Shown in pieces: positions 47,822 through 58,882 of a DNA stretch of 64,000 nucleotides. Made by a program: the position numbers and the translations under genes. The stretch is from Anadara kagoshimensis (lineage: Eukaryota; Mollusca; Bivalvia; Arcoida; Arcidae): positions 22,069,534 through 22,133,533 of the forward strand of contig CM037874.1 in assembly GCA_021292105.1 (NCBI GenBank). Direction: 5' to 3'. The notes beneath the pieces were generated by a model, which was given only the letters and a program-made list of their open reading frames with translations, was not told where the DNA came from and made no database searches. Numbering within the stretch: position 1 is the stretch's first letter; every line of letters starts with the position of its first letter.

Positions 47822-50800
47822 TTATTTGTTGTCGAGATCCATTAACTGTTGATCAATCATTTGTTGTCGTAATTCATTTTCCCGTATCTTTTCTTGAATT
47901 TCTTCCATTAGGTAGCTACAACAAAGACAAAAAGTTATAAGTGAAATGAAATGTCCTTATCAAGCTTTCCCCCAACGAACCTAAACAAGGAAATCCATGT
48001 TTTCCAAAATATGAATAACCAATGATGACACATGTAGTCCACATAGGGATTGTTTTTTTTTTTTTTCAAGTTTCATAAAGATCTGCTTATTAGTTTTTGA
48101 GGAAAAATAGCAGACAAAATGTTTATGAAATAAATGTATGGTAGTAAACATTATGTCCCCCCTCCCCCAACAATTGTTTGGGGACATAACAATGAAGTTA
48201 GTCGAGTGGAGAACAGAGTAGCAGAATTGTGTTGTTTACCCTAGTCAAGACTTACATTTATACTGAGGTGCTCAGTTCTGTGTTGGTAGAGGAAAACAAG
48301 AGTGGAATGAGTGTACATATATCACTTATCTTTGGTAAGTAAAGAATAAGTGTGCAGAGTAGCTAATGGCGTTGTTTGCTCGAGTCAAAATTATTGCATT
48401 TATACTGAGGTGGTTAGTTCTGAAATGATGGAGGGAACCAGAGTTAAAAAAAATACCACCCTTAAGTGTCCCAAAAATGATTACCTTTAACTAGGAAATG
48501 CACAATCATGTGCACAATGGAAATATAAATAGCCAAAGGCACATTTACTCTAACCAAAGATTGTTCACGTGAAGTTTCATAAAGATCTGTTAAATAGTTA
48601 TCAAGAAAAGTGACAGAAAATAATGGTTAAGAGTAAATACTATATCCCCCCACTTCATTTTGGGTACATAATTACGACAATGTACAACTTATGCATACCT
48701 ATCACATTCATCTAACTGTTGTTCTCCAGACTGACTAATCTCTGATACTACATTTGGTTGATACATCCCTACAGCAGTCACAGGCTCTGTAAATATATGT
48801 ATACATGTAAATAACTGTAAAATATGAACTACATGTACATGTACAGCAGTTTTGTTATCATTATTTAACCATTGAACTGTCTTAAAATGGTATTTAAAGT
48901 GTTAATACTTCCATTACCATGTAAAGCAAACTGAAAAAATGCACTGTAGTGTAGTTATATTTACATATACATTTTTTGGAATTTTTTTTCTGATTTTTTT
49001 TTAAATCCTGAAATAAATATTAAAACGCTGTTATGTACCACATGCATTTACTATCACGGGATGTCATTAGTATAGGCATAAACAAGAAATGAGTGATATC
49101 ACTTTAGCAATAGTAATTGACGGATCGCCGGCCATGCCTACAATGTTCCGACAAAGGCCCAGCATGCTTGAATTACATGCAAAAAGAATGAAAACGCGAC
49201 CTGAATTGTGATATTTAATGATGTCAATGACACTAGAATGTCATTAGTTGCTGTGGTGCTGCTTTGGTACCGTGATGGCGGCCAGTGTCGGAACATAAAA
49301 GGCGTGGCCGGCGATATGTCAATTGTAGTACATTTTTGGAAACAAGAGCTGTAACAACAGTGCATTACTCATATAAATGTACAAGTAACAAACAAAGCAC
49401 AAAAATGTTTAAGTGTGATGGTTATATACAATAAAAACTTCCATCAATCACAGCCATCTGATCAGTGTGATTTGGGTGTTATACACAGTTTTAGCAATAA
49501 AACAAGGGAGACTGTTTGAAGGAAAACGTATTTAGGAAATAGACTTTTAATCTTTGGTACTTCCATAGCATTTGGCAATGAGAGAGATGGTAAAGTTATC
49601 AAGGGACATTATCACAAGGTTTTACTGTAATTGGAAAACTTTCCTGGCCAGGAAATATGCAGCACTTTTTATTACTTACCGATTTCATATTCTCCAGGAA
49701 GATGATCAGATTGTCTAGGTCTCGACCTCGGTGTTACTTGTCTCAAATTATGTGAATTTTGTCCTGGAGATGAGTTTTTTATTTGATGTTTCTGTTTATC
49801 ACTTGTAGAATCAGCACTATGATTTGTATGTTTCACTGTTGTCATAGCAACACCATTCTGACTAGGATCTCTAAAATGTTTGTTTGTAGTATTATTAATT
49901 TGCAAAGCATGTTGCTGATTTATTAAATTTAACTGTTCTTCATTTTGCCTGTGTCCTTCAAACTGACCATGATCAGTTCTAGGCTGACCATTAGCACTAA
50001 TTGGGTCAACATTTGGCTGAACTCTCTGGAAGTTTGAAGCTCGGACTTTGAATGTCTGAATACTGGAAGAGTACTCAGAATTAAATTGATCCTCACTAGA
50101 GGGCACCGTTTCTGGAAGAACACCTTCTGAATTACTTCCCTTGATGTCATTTATTCGTTCAATTTCATGTGATTCAGTTGGAGGAGATATTAATGCTGAA
50201 CTCTGGTATACAGAGTTACCTCCCATTGTTCCTCCAAAACTATCCATAGATCTGTAAGATGCCATTGTTCTCTCCATACCAGATATTCTAGCCTGAAGTC
50301 TAGCTATTTCTGCATCCTAAAAAAATAAAAGTTGAAAAATACATTAAGTGATTGATGTACAAATCACCAGCTGTCAGATAAATTTATTTCAAAATTTGTG
50401 AAAATAATCCTTTTTAAAGTATTTTTCCTAAATTTGCTAAAATAATCTACCTTTTTGAAGTAATTAGTAGCCATTGACAATTTTAGCTTTCTCAGCCCGA
50501 TTGTTTAAATCTCCCTTACCCTTACCAGTGGGTTAGTGAAAAATTGTGCTTTAGCCAATACATGTATTTCTGAAAATTCTGTTCAAAAGTTTACCCACAC
50601 TACTGGTATTATTCTTACTAATACAAGCAGTTAAAGGCCAAAACTATTTTTATATCAAATATTTTTTATATTTTAATAACATTTTAAATTTTCACCAACC
50701 ATTTGGTTAAGCTAACACAGCTTTCAAGAACCGACAATAATGGTAATCACTAATGAACAAACCTACCTTTAGCAATAACGATTCATTAGCAGCATTAACT

Positions 50801-53800
50801 ACCTGTTTCTTTGCTACAATTACCCGATATTTCTCCAACAAACCTACCTTTAGCAATAACGATTCATTAGCAGCATTAACTACCTGTTTCTTTGCTGCCA
50901 TTACCCGATATTTCTCCAACAAACCTACCTTTAGCAATAACGATTCATTAGCAGCATTAACTACCTGTTTCTTTGCTGCCATTACCCGATATTTCTCCAA
51001 CAAACCTACCTTTAGCAATAACGATTCATTAGCAGCATTAACTACCTGTTTCTTTGCTGCCATTACCCGATATTTCTCCAACAAACCTACCTTTAGCAAT
51101 AACGATTCATTAGCAGCATTAAACTACCTGTTTCTTTGCTGCCATTACCCGATATTTCTCCAACAAACCTACCTTTAGCAATAACGATTCATTAGCAGCA
51201 TTAAACTACCTGTTTCTTTGCTGCCATTACCCGATATTTCTCCAACAAACCTACCTTTAGCAATAACGATTCATTACCAGCATTAACCACCTGTTTCTTT
51301 GCTGCCATTACCTGATATTTCTCCAACAAACCTACCTTTAGCAATAACGATTCATTAGCAGCATTAACTACCTGTTTCTTTGCTGTCATTACCCGATATT
51401 TCTCCAACAAACCTACCTTTAGCAATAACGATTCATTAGCAGCATTAACTACCTGTTTCTTTGCTGCCATTACCCGATATTTCTCCAACAAACCTACCTT
51501 TAGCAATAATGATTCATTAGCAGCATTAACTACCTGTTTCTTTGCTGCCATTACCCGATATTTCTCCAACAAACCTACCTTTAGCAATAACGATTCATTA
51601 GCAGCATTAACTACCTGTTTCTTTGCTGCATTACCTGATATTTCTCCAACAAACCTACCTTTAGCAATAACGATTCATTAGCAGCATTAACTACCTGTTT
51701 CTTTGCTGCCATTACCCGATATTTCTCCAACAAACCTACCTTTAGCAATAACGATTCATTAGCAGCATTAACTACCTGTTTCTTTGCTGCCATTATCCGA
51801 TATTTCTCCAACAAACCTACCTTTAGCAATAACGATTCATTAGCAGCATTAACTACCTGTTTCTTTGCTGCAATTACCTGATATTTCTCCAACAAACCTA
51901 CCTTTAGCAATAACGATTCATTAGCAGCATTAACTACCTGTTTCTTTGCTGCAATTACCTGATATTTCTCCAACAAACCTACCTTTAGCAATAACGATTC
52001 ATTAGCAGCATTAACTACCTGTTTCTTTGCTGCGATTACCCGATATTTCTCCAACAAACCTACCTTTAGCAATAACGATTCATTAGCAGCATTAACCACC
52101 TGTTTCTTACTGGCCATTTCCTGGTGTATCTCCAACAAACCTACCTTTAGCAACAACGATTCATTACCAGCATTAACCACCTGTTTCTTTGCTGCCATTA
52201 CCCGATATTTCTCTAACAGACCTACCTTTAGCAATAATGATTCATTAGCAGCATTAACCACCTGTTTCTTAGCGGCCATTTCCTGGTGTATCTCTACCAA
52301 CTGTTGTTGAAGCTGTTCAAACTGATCTTGGTAATGTTGTTCTAGCTCCTGTAGTTGTATTGATTTTTCATCTAAGTTTTTGTTCAGCATGTCTTTATCT
52401 GTTTGTAACTGTAGAATTTCTTCTTGTAACTGTTCAGTCTGTCAAACAGAATAGAAAATTACATGCCATGATAAGCATGGATAAATGTGTTAAATCAATA
52501 TGAATATTAAACTTATCAATAGATGGATTTTTATTTTTATCCCCACCTTTTGAAGGGTGAGTGGGGGGGGGGGGGGTTGGGAGAGAGAGAGAGAGAGACT
52601 GAATTAAATTCTGTCCTTCTGTCCAAGCAGAACTTCTTGTCAGGAGTAAATCTCAAAAACTTTGAAGCACTATTTTATGAAACTTGATGCAAAGTGCAAA
52701 GCATCAACATTGATAGAAGATACATATATCTTTATCCAAGGTTGATTCCCTCATTTTCCTTGGATTTATCTCCCTTAGACTGACAAGTAGCTACTGGTGA
52801 TGCATTCTATTTCACTGACTTTGCTTATTTCATTTTATAGAACAGTTATAAAATTGATCCAATCCACTAAGTTTCAGCAATCCATTAAAGCACATTTAAT
52901 CCACTATACACATTAAAATCCATAAGAAAGAAAAATGGAATATAACATTGTTCTTGACAAAAACCAGAACACTGACTCTTGAGAGCCAAATACCCCAGCT
53001 CCCAACAATAAATGTTTTCCCCCAGCCTTGAGCTTTGAGATATGACATTGATTCAAGGTCATGGCACACCTTTGGAACATGAAGATTATTCATATGAAGT
53101 TTTATTACAGTCATCAAAATGGCCAAATCACAACTGTACATGAACAGGCAGACATGGTGATTTCTATATCCCCTTAAACTAGTTTGCAGGGGGTATAATA
53201 ATACTTAAAGATTTTACCTGTTGTGAGGATAATGCCTGTCTGAGATCCAATTTAACTTTCTCCATATCTTTTTTGGCTTGAGTTATATCCTTCTCTGATT
53301 TTATAAGTTCATCCTGTCTCTCCTGTAATATACATATGTAACCATGTTTGCGTTAAGTCTCAAAATTTAATCTAAACATGTTAATGTGGTGTGCGAGTTT
53401 TGTGCAAGTATTTACAACGTATGATCTGCTTATTACTGTCTCACACGTATGGCAACATTAAGAGTGCCAGTACACTCTTGGGCAATGTTGCAAATAAACA
53501 TCATACACAGCCCATTATACTGGTACTGATGGGCCTACAATACAAGTTAATGAACAAAACAGCAAAACAAGTTTAACACCAGTATATTATAGGGGTTCAA
53601 AATGTTTTGTAATGAAAGGTCCAGGACCTTTTGGCTTTTTTTCATATCAACACTGAAAGGTCCATATGCAGTTAAATAATCATGAGGATAAAGTAGAATT
53701 ATCCTGGTAAACCTAGAACTGTCTCTTTAGAGCCAAATAACCCACGGCCCCAACATCTGCAACAGTTTAATGTTTTCTCGTGACCTTGACAATTCCAATA

Positions 53801-56800
53801 TGACCTTGGTTCAAGGTCATGACACACCTTTGGATCATGAAGATTATTCATGTAAAGTTTTATGACAGTCATCCAAGGCAATTATGAGATGTGGCCCAGA
53901 CACGATTTTATATGGACAGACAGATGGATAGACATGGTGATTCCTATATACATAAAAATGGCAGGTCCATCAGACTTTTACAGGTCCCAATACAAAATTC
54001 AAAGGTCTTGGACCTAAGACCTACAAAATTTTGAACCCCTGCTAGATAAATAATAATTAATCCTATTGACCTTTTCTAAAGCTGCAGCTTCTTCTAACTC
54101 CCTGGTAAGTCTTTCCTGTTCCCTATGTGCCTGAGCTAGTTCTCGCCTCGTAGACATAAACTCACCATGCTGCTGTTGTAGCTGCTCTCTACAATTGATA
54201 ATATGTTTGTACATTGTATATGAATACACTACAACTTTAAATCATACTGTAAACCAAGTATAATTTGAAGATATTAACTTTTCCAATTCTCTTACCAAAA
54301 CCATTTCGTGACTATTAACTTTTGTGTTAATGACTATAGCTGAATATTTGGTATAAATAAACCCATTTTCAGGAAACAATTGCGCAACAATCAACTTTTG
54401 CGATTATTTTGTCCGCTCAAAAACACACAAAGTTAATGGAATGTGAATAAAAGTTGGTATACAGTAAACTGAATATTCTAAGGAGATATTTCTGTTTCTC
54501 TAATAGCATTTGTGTATTATTATATGGAAGGTTTTTACTTTGAAAAGAGAACATTATACTAATCATCACAACTATGGTATTGTTAATTTACATACAGTTA
54601 TCCAAAGGATTGGATTAATTGTATTTTAACCCAAAGTAAAGTTTCTTTTACAGTCCAACCTGCCTTAAAGGCCACCTCTATATAAGAACAACCTGCTTAT
54701 AAAGGCCAGTAGAATTGTATCCCAATTGTTCTTTATTGATATTATTTGAGCCTGTATAAAAAGGCCACTTTTCCTGGTGTCCTTGGGTGGCCTTTATAGA
54801 CAGGATTGACTGTACTTATACCAAAGTAGTCATCAAAGGATGGTGGAGGAAACTGTATAAATTTTAGTGCCTGGAAAAAAACCATCACATTCCGCAAGCA
54901 TACTGACGACTTTCTTACACTAGAATTTGTACAATTGAGATTTGAAAAACCTAAATAGTGACAGGTGCTGTAATCCATAAGTAGGTGCTTTAGTGGCAAA
55001 ATTTTTGAGGGATAAAGCAAGGAAGGCTGATAAAGAAATAAAAACATACAAGAAAGGAATTTTTGGACTTCAAAATAGTGTGGCAATAAGCAAAGTGTCA
55101 AAGTTACAGAGGGGCATTACGAAATGATGTTTGACTGTACATAAATATACATATAAGTATTACCTTGTTAGTCTTAACTCTTGTGTGATTTCTACATTTT
55201 CTTCTTTCTGTTCTTCCAATTTTACTGTCTGTCTCTCCACAAGCTTAAATAAAAAGTAAAATAAATTATGTCTATTTGTAAACATGATTTTTTTCTACTT
55301 AAAGATGTTCCTGATAACATAAATGATTTTTAACAAGTATGAAGTAAAAGAATCCCTTTCTTTAATGGGCGGACATGGCTAAGTGGAACTGTCACTGGCT
55401 TTTGAAGTCAAAGGTTGTGGATTCAAACAGCAATTGGGACTTGGAAATTTTCTAAGATGATTTTCATCTTCTGCCCATATTAGAGCTGTAAAATACTAGC
55501 ATAGTTTTTCGGAGGAGACTCAAAACAGAGTTCCCATGCATGCTAAAGACACCTCTGTAGAGTTCTAAAAAGAGTAGGCTACCTGTGGTCACTAAAGAGA
55601 ATGCTTCATTGATATTAGAATACACATGTGTAATAATGATTTTTAATATGACTGATGGCATGACCATTAAGAAAGTGCAGCCGACCCCTGTGGCAGATAT
55701 AACTGTAATTTTAGCATAGGTTTAGCATGTTTAGGCAGATTATGTACCGGGTTAAACCTTTAGGAGCCCTAATCTATTTTTCTATATTTCTAAGAAAAAA
55801 TCGCTAATCTACATCAAAATGGTTCCTTTTGAAATCTCTTAGGATGTTATGAAATTCTTTTCCGTTCTTGTTTAAAAATGGCCACATATTGTGGTGCATT
55901 CCACATGAATTTGACAAAAAATTTTCAGTATATAGATTGTTGCATTGGAGTAATGGGCTTTTTGTACTTTGATTGGTTTTAGAATTATGTACAAACGTTA
56001 TCTATGCTGAAAGCTTTGCTTTCTATTACATGGCTTTATTGTACAGATTTCAGGGATTCAAAATTGTGCTTTGTAATGGAAGGACAAGGACTTTTGCATT
56101 TATTTTTGGCAGGTCCCACATAAAAATTTGAAAGTCCAATATCATCACATGGAAAAAATCCATGTACAATGCATATAGAAAAGAAGTATAATCTTGGTAA
56201 AAATGACAGGTCCATCAAAGGTCCCAACATAAAATCAATAGGTCCCGGACTTCAGACGTGGGGAATTTTGAGCCCCTGCATGTTTTGGGCGATTATACAA
56301 GTAAAAAATTTGCAGTTCATGTTAAATATGCTATTCCTGACTCTCATTCATAATACCAAATGAATATACTCAAACAGAATATTATTTCTTATATTTACAA
56401 TCATAAATAGTTAGCCTGACAGAAACGTAAAGCTTTTGCTACAATAATTATTTTATTCAAGTTTCCGACAAACATATAGGATTGATGGAACAGCTTTTTA
56501 CCAAATAAGGATGGAATGCCGACCACTCAAACAAATCATGATGTAATAGGACATGGCATTCCATGACGTCATCTGATAGTTAAAGTTACGTAATCAGAGG
56601 TTATGACCCATACCGTATTCATGAGCAATTGAATGATAGCAAAAACAAATAGGTTCATCTAAGGAAGGTCCATTCCAATTGTAAATATTAAATTTTATTA
56701 CTTACTGTCTGTAGTTCATCTAGTTTGGCTGTTTTAGACTGTAGGTCTATACTTTGTGTTTTTGATATCTGGTCTGTTTGTTGTAACTGTAGTGTCTTAT

Positions 56801-58882
56801 CTCTCAGTTCTGCTTGTGTGTCCTGTAACTTATCATCCAAATCGGCTATCTATAAACAAGTTTAGAAATTAAATCATTTTACCTTACCAATACAGTCAAA
56901 CCTGTCTTAAAGGCCACCTGTATATGAGGCCAGTAAAACTACATCCCAATTGCTCTTTATTCATGTTATTAAAACTTGTATATAACAGTCATCTGTGCAT
57001 AAAGACCACTTTAACTGATTCTATTGGGTGGCCCTTATAGACAGGTTTGTCTGTATTACAACTTGGTAATATCTGAACCTCATAAATTGAATAATTCAAA
57101 CCCTACATTACATTGAAGTGATTGTCCTGCAGACCATACTCAAAAATACAATTCTTTTGATCCTCAATATTTTGATTTGATGTACAATGAACTACATGTA
57201 TATCATTAACCTGAGTTGGTTTGCTCATTTTCCTGGGAGTTATAGTCCTTTGAACATAAGTGCAAATCACAAAAAATTACCTTCTGGCTGGGGGTTGGGT
57301 GGGTGATGGTCCTATTGCTCTGAATTTGCTTGTTTAATTGGACTTTACCATACATTTTTAAAAGAGCACTGTATTTACATGCACAGAATGACTTACAAAC
57401 AGAATCAAAACATAGCTGTGGAGTGACCTAGGCATAGTTAGTTAAAGGGACAAAAAACCTGCCAAGATATAAATAGAAAATGCCAAAAAAAGCTCCCACA
57501 GTACAGTTGACTCTCGTTATCTCGAACTCGACGGGGAAATGCAAAAAGTTCGACTTATCCGGAGTTCGAGATAACCGATGTTAAAAACGACAACAAAAGG
57601 GAAGTAACTCGTACACGCCTACCGGAAGTCGCTTTCGGTTTTATCTGGTCAAACTGTATATTGCCGGTTTCTCCTATATCGTATGTATTCAAACATGATA
57701 TAAAAAACTGCATTATTTATTATTTGCATTATAATTGAGAATGTAGTATATAAAAATCGGGAGATTATCTGTTACTTGTTATTAGCCGACAAATAGTGGA
57801 GTCCGCTTTGGTCTCCATACCAGTTTCGCTTTGTGTACTTTAATCATCCCAAGCTTCCAGTTGTATTGAGTAATGTTCACATCACACGTTTTCGGAAGCC
57901 ATGTTCAGCTTGGCAGTAATTATAACACCTGCTAATCCCCATGATGGTTTAATTGCTTATGCAAGGGATAATAATTAAGGGCTTAAGGAAATTGGGAGGT
58001 CAGTGCAATATTGTAATTTTAAAATCAACACGAGGCCGACAGTCAATTATTTTATTTTATTTCTACCAAAAATCTGTAGGCGCTGACAAATTTGATTTCT
58101 CAAAATTTTTTGTTCGAGTAACAAATTAATTTTCCTAAATTTTTTGTTCGAGTTAACAAATTTAATTTTCCTAAATTTTTTGTTCGAGTTAACGAGTGTA
58201 ATTTTCCTAGGATTTTCATTCAAGGGGACGAAAATATTGTTCGACATATCCGATAATTCGAGATATCCGAGTTCGAGATAACCGGAGTGATTTTGGTTTA
58301 ATAAAGAACAACTTTGTTCGGACTTTTTAAAAAAGTTCGAGATATCCGGTAGTTCGAGATATCCGAGTTCGAGATAACGAGATTCAACTGTATAGGTGAA
58401 AGGAGATAAGATAAAATGCCTCATAGGCCTCCTGAGATATGTAGGTAACAAACATGACAAGGCCCAATAATCTCAGGTGAAAAGATGATGAGATAAAATG
58501 TCCATTCAACCTCTAAGATATATACAGTCACACCTGCTCATAAAGGTCAGTAGACTTGTATCCCGATTGTTCTTTATCCATATTATTTGAACCTGTATAT
58601 AAAGGCCACATGCCCAGAAAGGCCACTTTTACTGGTTTCCTTGGGTGACCTTTATAGACAGTTTTGACTGTATTGGTAAAAAGCAACCCCATATGAACTG
58701 CTGATTCGACACCAACTTGTTAGCTGTGTGTTACACATTCCACAGATTTGTATGGTATGTCATACCTGTTTTGTCCGTTCTCTAATTTCCGTTTCGTACC
58801 TCCGTAATGTGGTGTCTAGTTTTTGTATTCGTTCTTCCATCGCTATATGATGCTCTTTAATTTGTAAATCCAGTTGACTAAC
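47822..58882 (-). CDS. CCDC18: CCDC18-like coiled-coil protein, C-terminal nine exons
   Basis: Exons: 58882-58766, 56849-56706, 55243-55164, 54188-54071, 53322-53218, 52438-52226, 50316-49680, 48786-48699 and 47915-47822. All phases fit and give 531 residues plus stop; the 5' part is beyond the window. The first 280 or so residues are continuous coiled coil. They align with recalled human CCDC18: ITQELRLTREQLQQQH versus LGQELRLTREQVQNSH, and NAANESLLLK-DAEIARLQARISG versus EAANEALLTK-ESELTRLQAKISG. CCDC18 is a little-studied coiled-coil protein linked to centrosome/centriolar material in vertebrates; that role is borrowed. The 212-codon exon is mostly low-complexity polar sequence rich in Asn, Gln and Ser after a short coil, and the tail ends in a Glu/Gln-rich helix (YLMEEIQEKIRENELRQQ). 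The donor after 54071 (AAG|GTCAAT) is weak. Exon 52438-52226 runs into the 81-bp array described separately, so its 3' end is a choice among repeated donors. Confidence 0.85.
47948..48190. repeat. Repeat-R copy in CCDC18 intron
   Basis: GAAATGAAATGTCCTTATCA ... CTAAACAAGGAAATCCATG, AGTTTCATAAAGATCTGCTT and an ATTGTTTGGGGACATAACAA tail parallel the copies at 22.6 and 48.5 kb. Confidence 0.5.
48462..48675. repeat. Repeat-R copy in CCDC18 intron
   Basis: AACTAGGAAATGCACAATCA, TGTGCACAATGGAAATA, AGTTTCATAAAGATCTGTTA and TTCATTTTGGGTACATAA match the family. Confidence 0.5.
49115..49324. mobile_element. AATTGACGGATCGCC MITE, copy 2
   Basis: Ends AATTGACGGATCGCCGGCCA and GTGGCCGGCGATATGTCAAT. It is about 30 bp longer than the 46.1-kb copy because of extra sequence near 49255-49300. 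It lies in a CCDC18 intron. Confidence 0.75.
50757..52294 (-). repeat. 81-bp minisatellite spanning an exon-intron boundary
   Basis: Nineteen occurrences of CTAAAG|GTAGGT (minus strand), at 81-bp spacing with three indels. The last exonic bases fall at 52226, 52145, 52064, 51983, 51902, 51821, 51740, 51659, 51579, 51498, 51417, 51336, 51255, 51173, 51091, 51010, 50929, 50848 and 50767. Each unit encodes 27 residues (EKYRVMAAKKQVVNA... then ANESLLLKVGLL). The 5'-most unit keeps the ancestral EIHQEMA wording, which recurs once in the next unit. The array therefore repeats the end of a CCDC18 exon plus the start of its intron. The frame is open from the exon start through the donor at 51659. A 1-bp deletion near 51629 then leads to a stop at 51611; two 1-bp insertions lie near 51204 and 51121. 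Confidence 0.93.
52563..52599. repeat. (G)n and (GA)n simple repeat
   Basis: A run of Gs followed by GA dinucleotides in a CCDC18 intron. Confidence 0.9.
52942..53200 (-). repeat. Interspersed repeat in CCDC18 intron (pair member 1)
   Basis: Shares with 53700-53965 the words GAGCCAAATA, ATTCAAGGTCATGGCACACC, ATGAAGATTATTCATATGAA and GACATGGTGATTTCTATAT. Non-coding and of unknown class; the short frames it creates on the minus strand are shadows. Confidence 0.6.
53700..53965 (-). repeat. Interspersed repeat in CCDC18 intron (pair member 2)
   Basis: Second member: GAGCCAAATAACCCACGG, GTTCAAGGTCATGACACACC, ATGAAGATTATTCATGTAAA, GACATGGTGATTCCTATATA. Confidence 0.6.
54245..54476. mobile_element. 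TACTGTAAACCAA inverted-repeat element
   Basis: The left end ACTGTAAACCAAGTATAA and right end TTGGTATACAGTA are inverted, with TTAACTTT / AAAGTTAA inner pairs. It is a 230-bp non-coding element in a CCDC18 intron. Confidence 0.5.
54649..54814. mobile_element. TACAGTC-family MITE
   Basis: Ends TACAGTCCAACCTGCCTTAA and GACAGGATTGACTGTA, with the family core ATCCCAATTGTTCTTTA. Confidence 0.7.
55367..55670 (+). mobile_element. tRNA-derived SINE-like repeat (family D)
   Basis: GGGCGGACATGGCTAAGTGG (A-box-like) and GGTTGTGGATTCAAACAGC (B-box-like, GGATTCAAA) form a Leu/Ser-tRNA-like head. A non-tRNA body follows (TTTTCATCTTCTGCCCATAT onwards). The 3' limit is uncertain. Confidence 0.45.
55671..56705. 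other. CCDC18 intron sequence
   Basis: AT-rich intron. At about 56050-56280 a phrase (GATTCAAAATTGTGCTTTGT, AAAATGACAGGTCCATCAAA) resembles 53590-54020 (TTCAAAATGTTTTGTAATGA, GGCAGGTCCATCAGAC), so another interspersed repeat is probably shared between these introns. No gene. Confidence 0.4.
56891..57056. mobile_element. TACAGTC-family MITE
   Basis: Ends TACAGTCAAACCTGTCTTAA and GACAGGTTTGTCTGTA, core ATCCCAATTGCTCTTTA. Confidence 0.7.
57502..58392. mobile_element. TIR element with TACAGTTGA...TCTCGTTATC ends
   Basis: The left end TACAGTTGACTCTCGTTATC, then CTCGAACTCG, is inverted at the right (CGAGTTCGAGATAACGAG, then ATTCAACTGTA). It is 891 bp. Extra GAGATAACC / GAGATATCC words repeat inside both ends. 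A 40-bp unit (AAATTTTTTGTTCGAGTTAA) repeats about three times at 58100-58210. A 137-codon minus-strand frame here is a by-product of these repeats; no transposase is recognised. Confidence 0.75.
58523..58672. mobile_element. TACAGTC-family MITE
   Basis: Ends TACAGTCACACCTGCTCATA and ATAGACAGTTTTGACTGTA, core ATCCCGATTGTTCTTTA. The shortest of the four copies. Confidence 0.7.

Noticed and set aside
49929..50150. 73-codon minus-strand frame inside the CCDC18 exon
   Set aside because: Alternative frame of exon 50316-49680, whose own frame joins correctly to exons on both sides.
50753..51178. Long plus-strand open frame of NKPTFSNNDSLAALTTCFF repeats
   Set aside because: Antisense shadow of the 81-bp minisatellite; the repeat length is a multiple of three, so several frames stay open.
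50707..51587. Treating the whole 81-bp array as one translated repeat domain
   Set aside because: A 1-bp deletion and two 1-bp insertions break the frame and a stop falls at 51611. The conserved CCDC18 junction instead supports splicing at the first donors.
52896..53141. Separate minus-strand gene
   Set aside because: Coincides with an interspersed repeat that also occurs at 53.7 kb.
58047..58460. 137-codon minus-strand protein
   Set aside because: Lies in the TACAGTTGA element and its internal 40-bp repeats; composition is repeat-derived.
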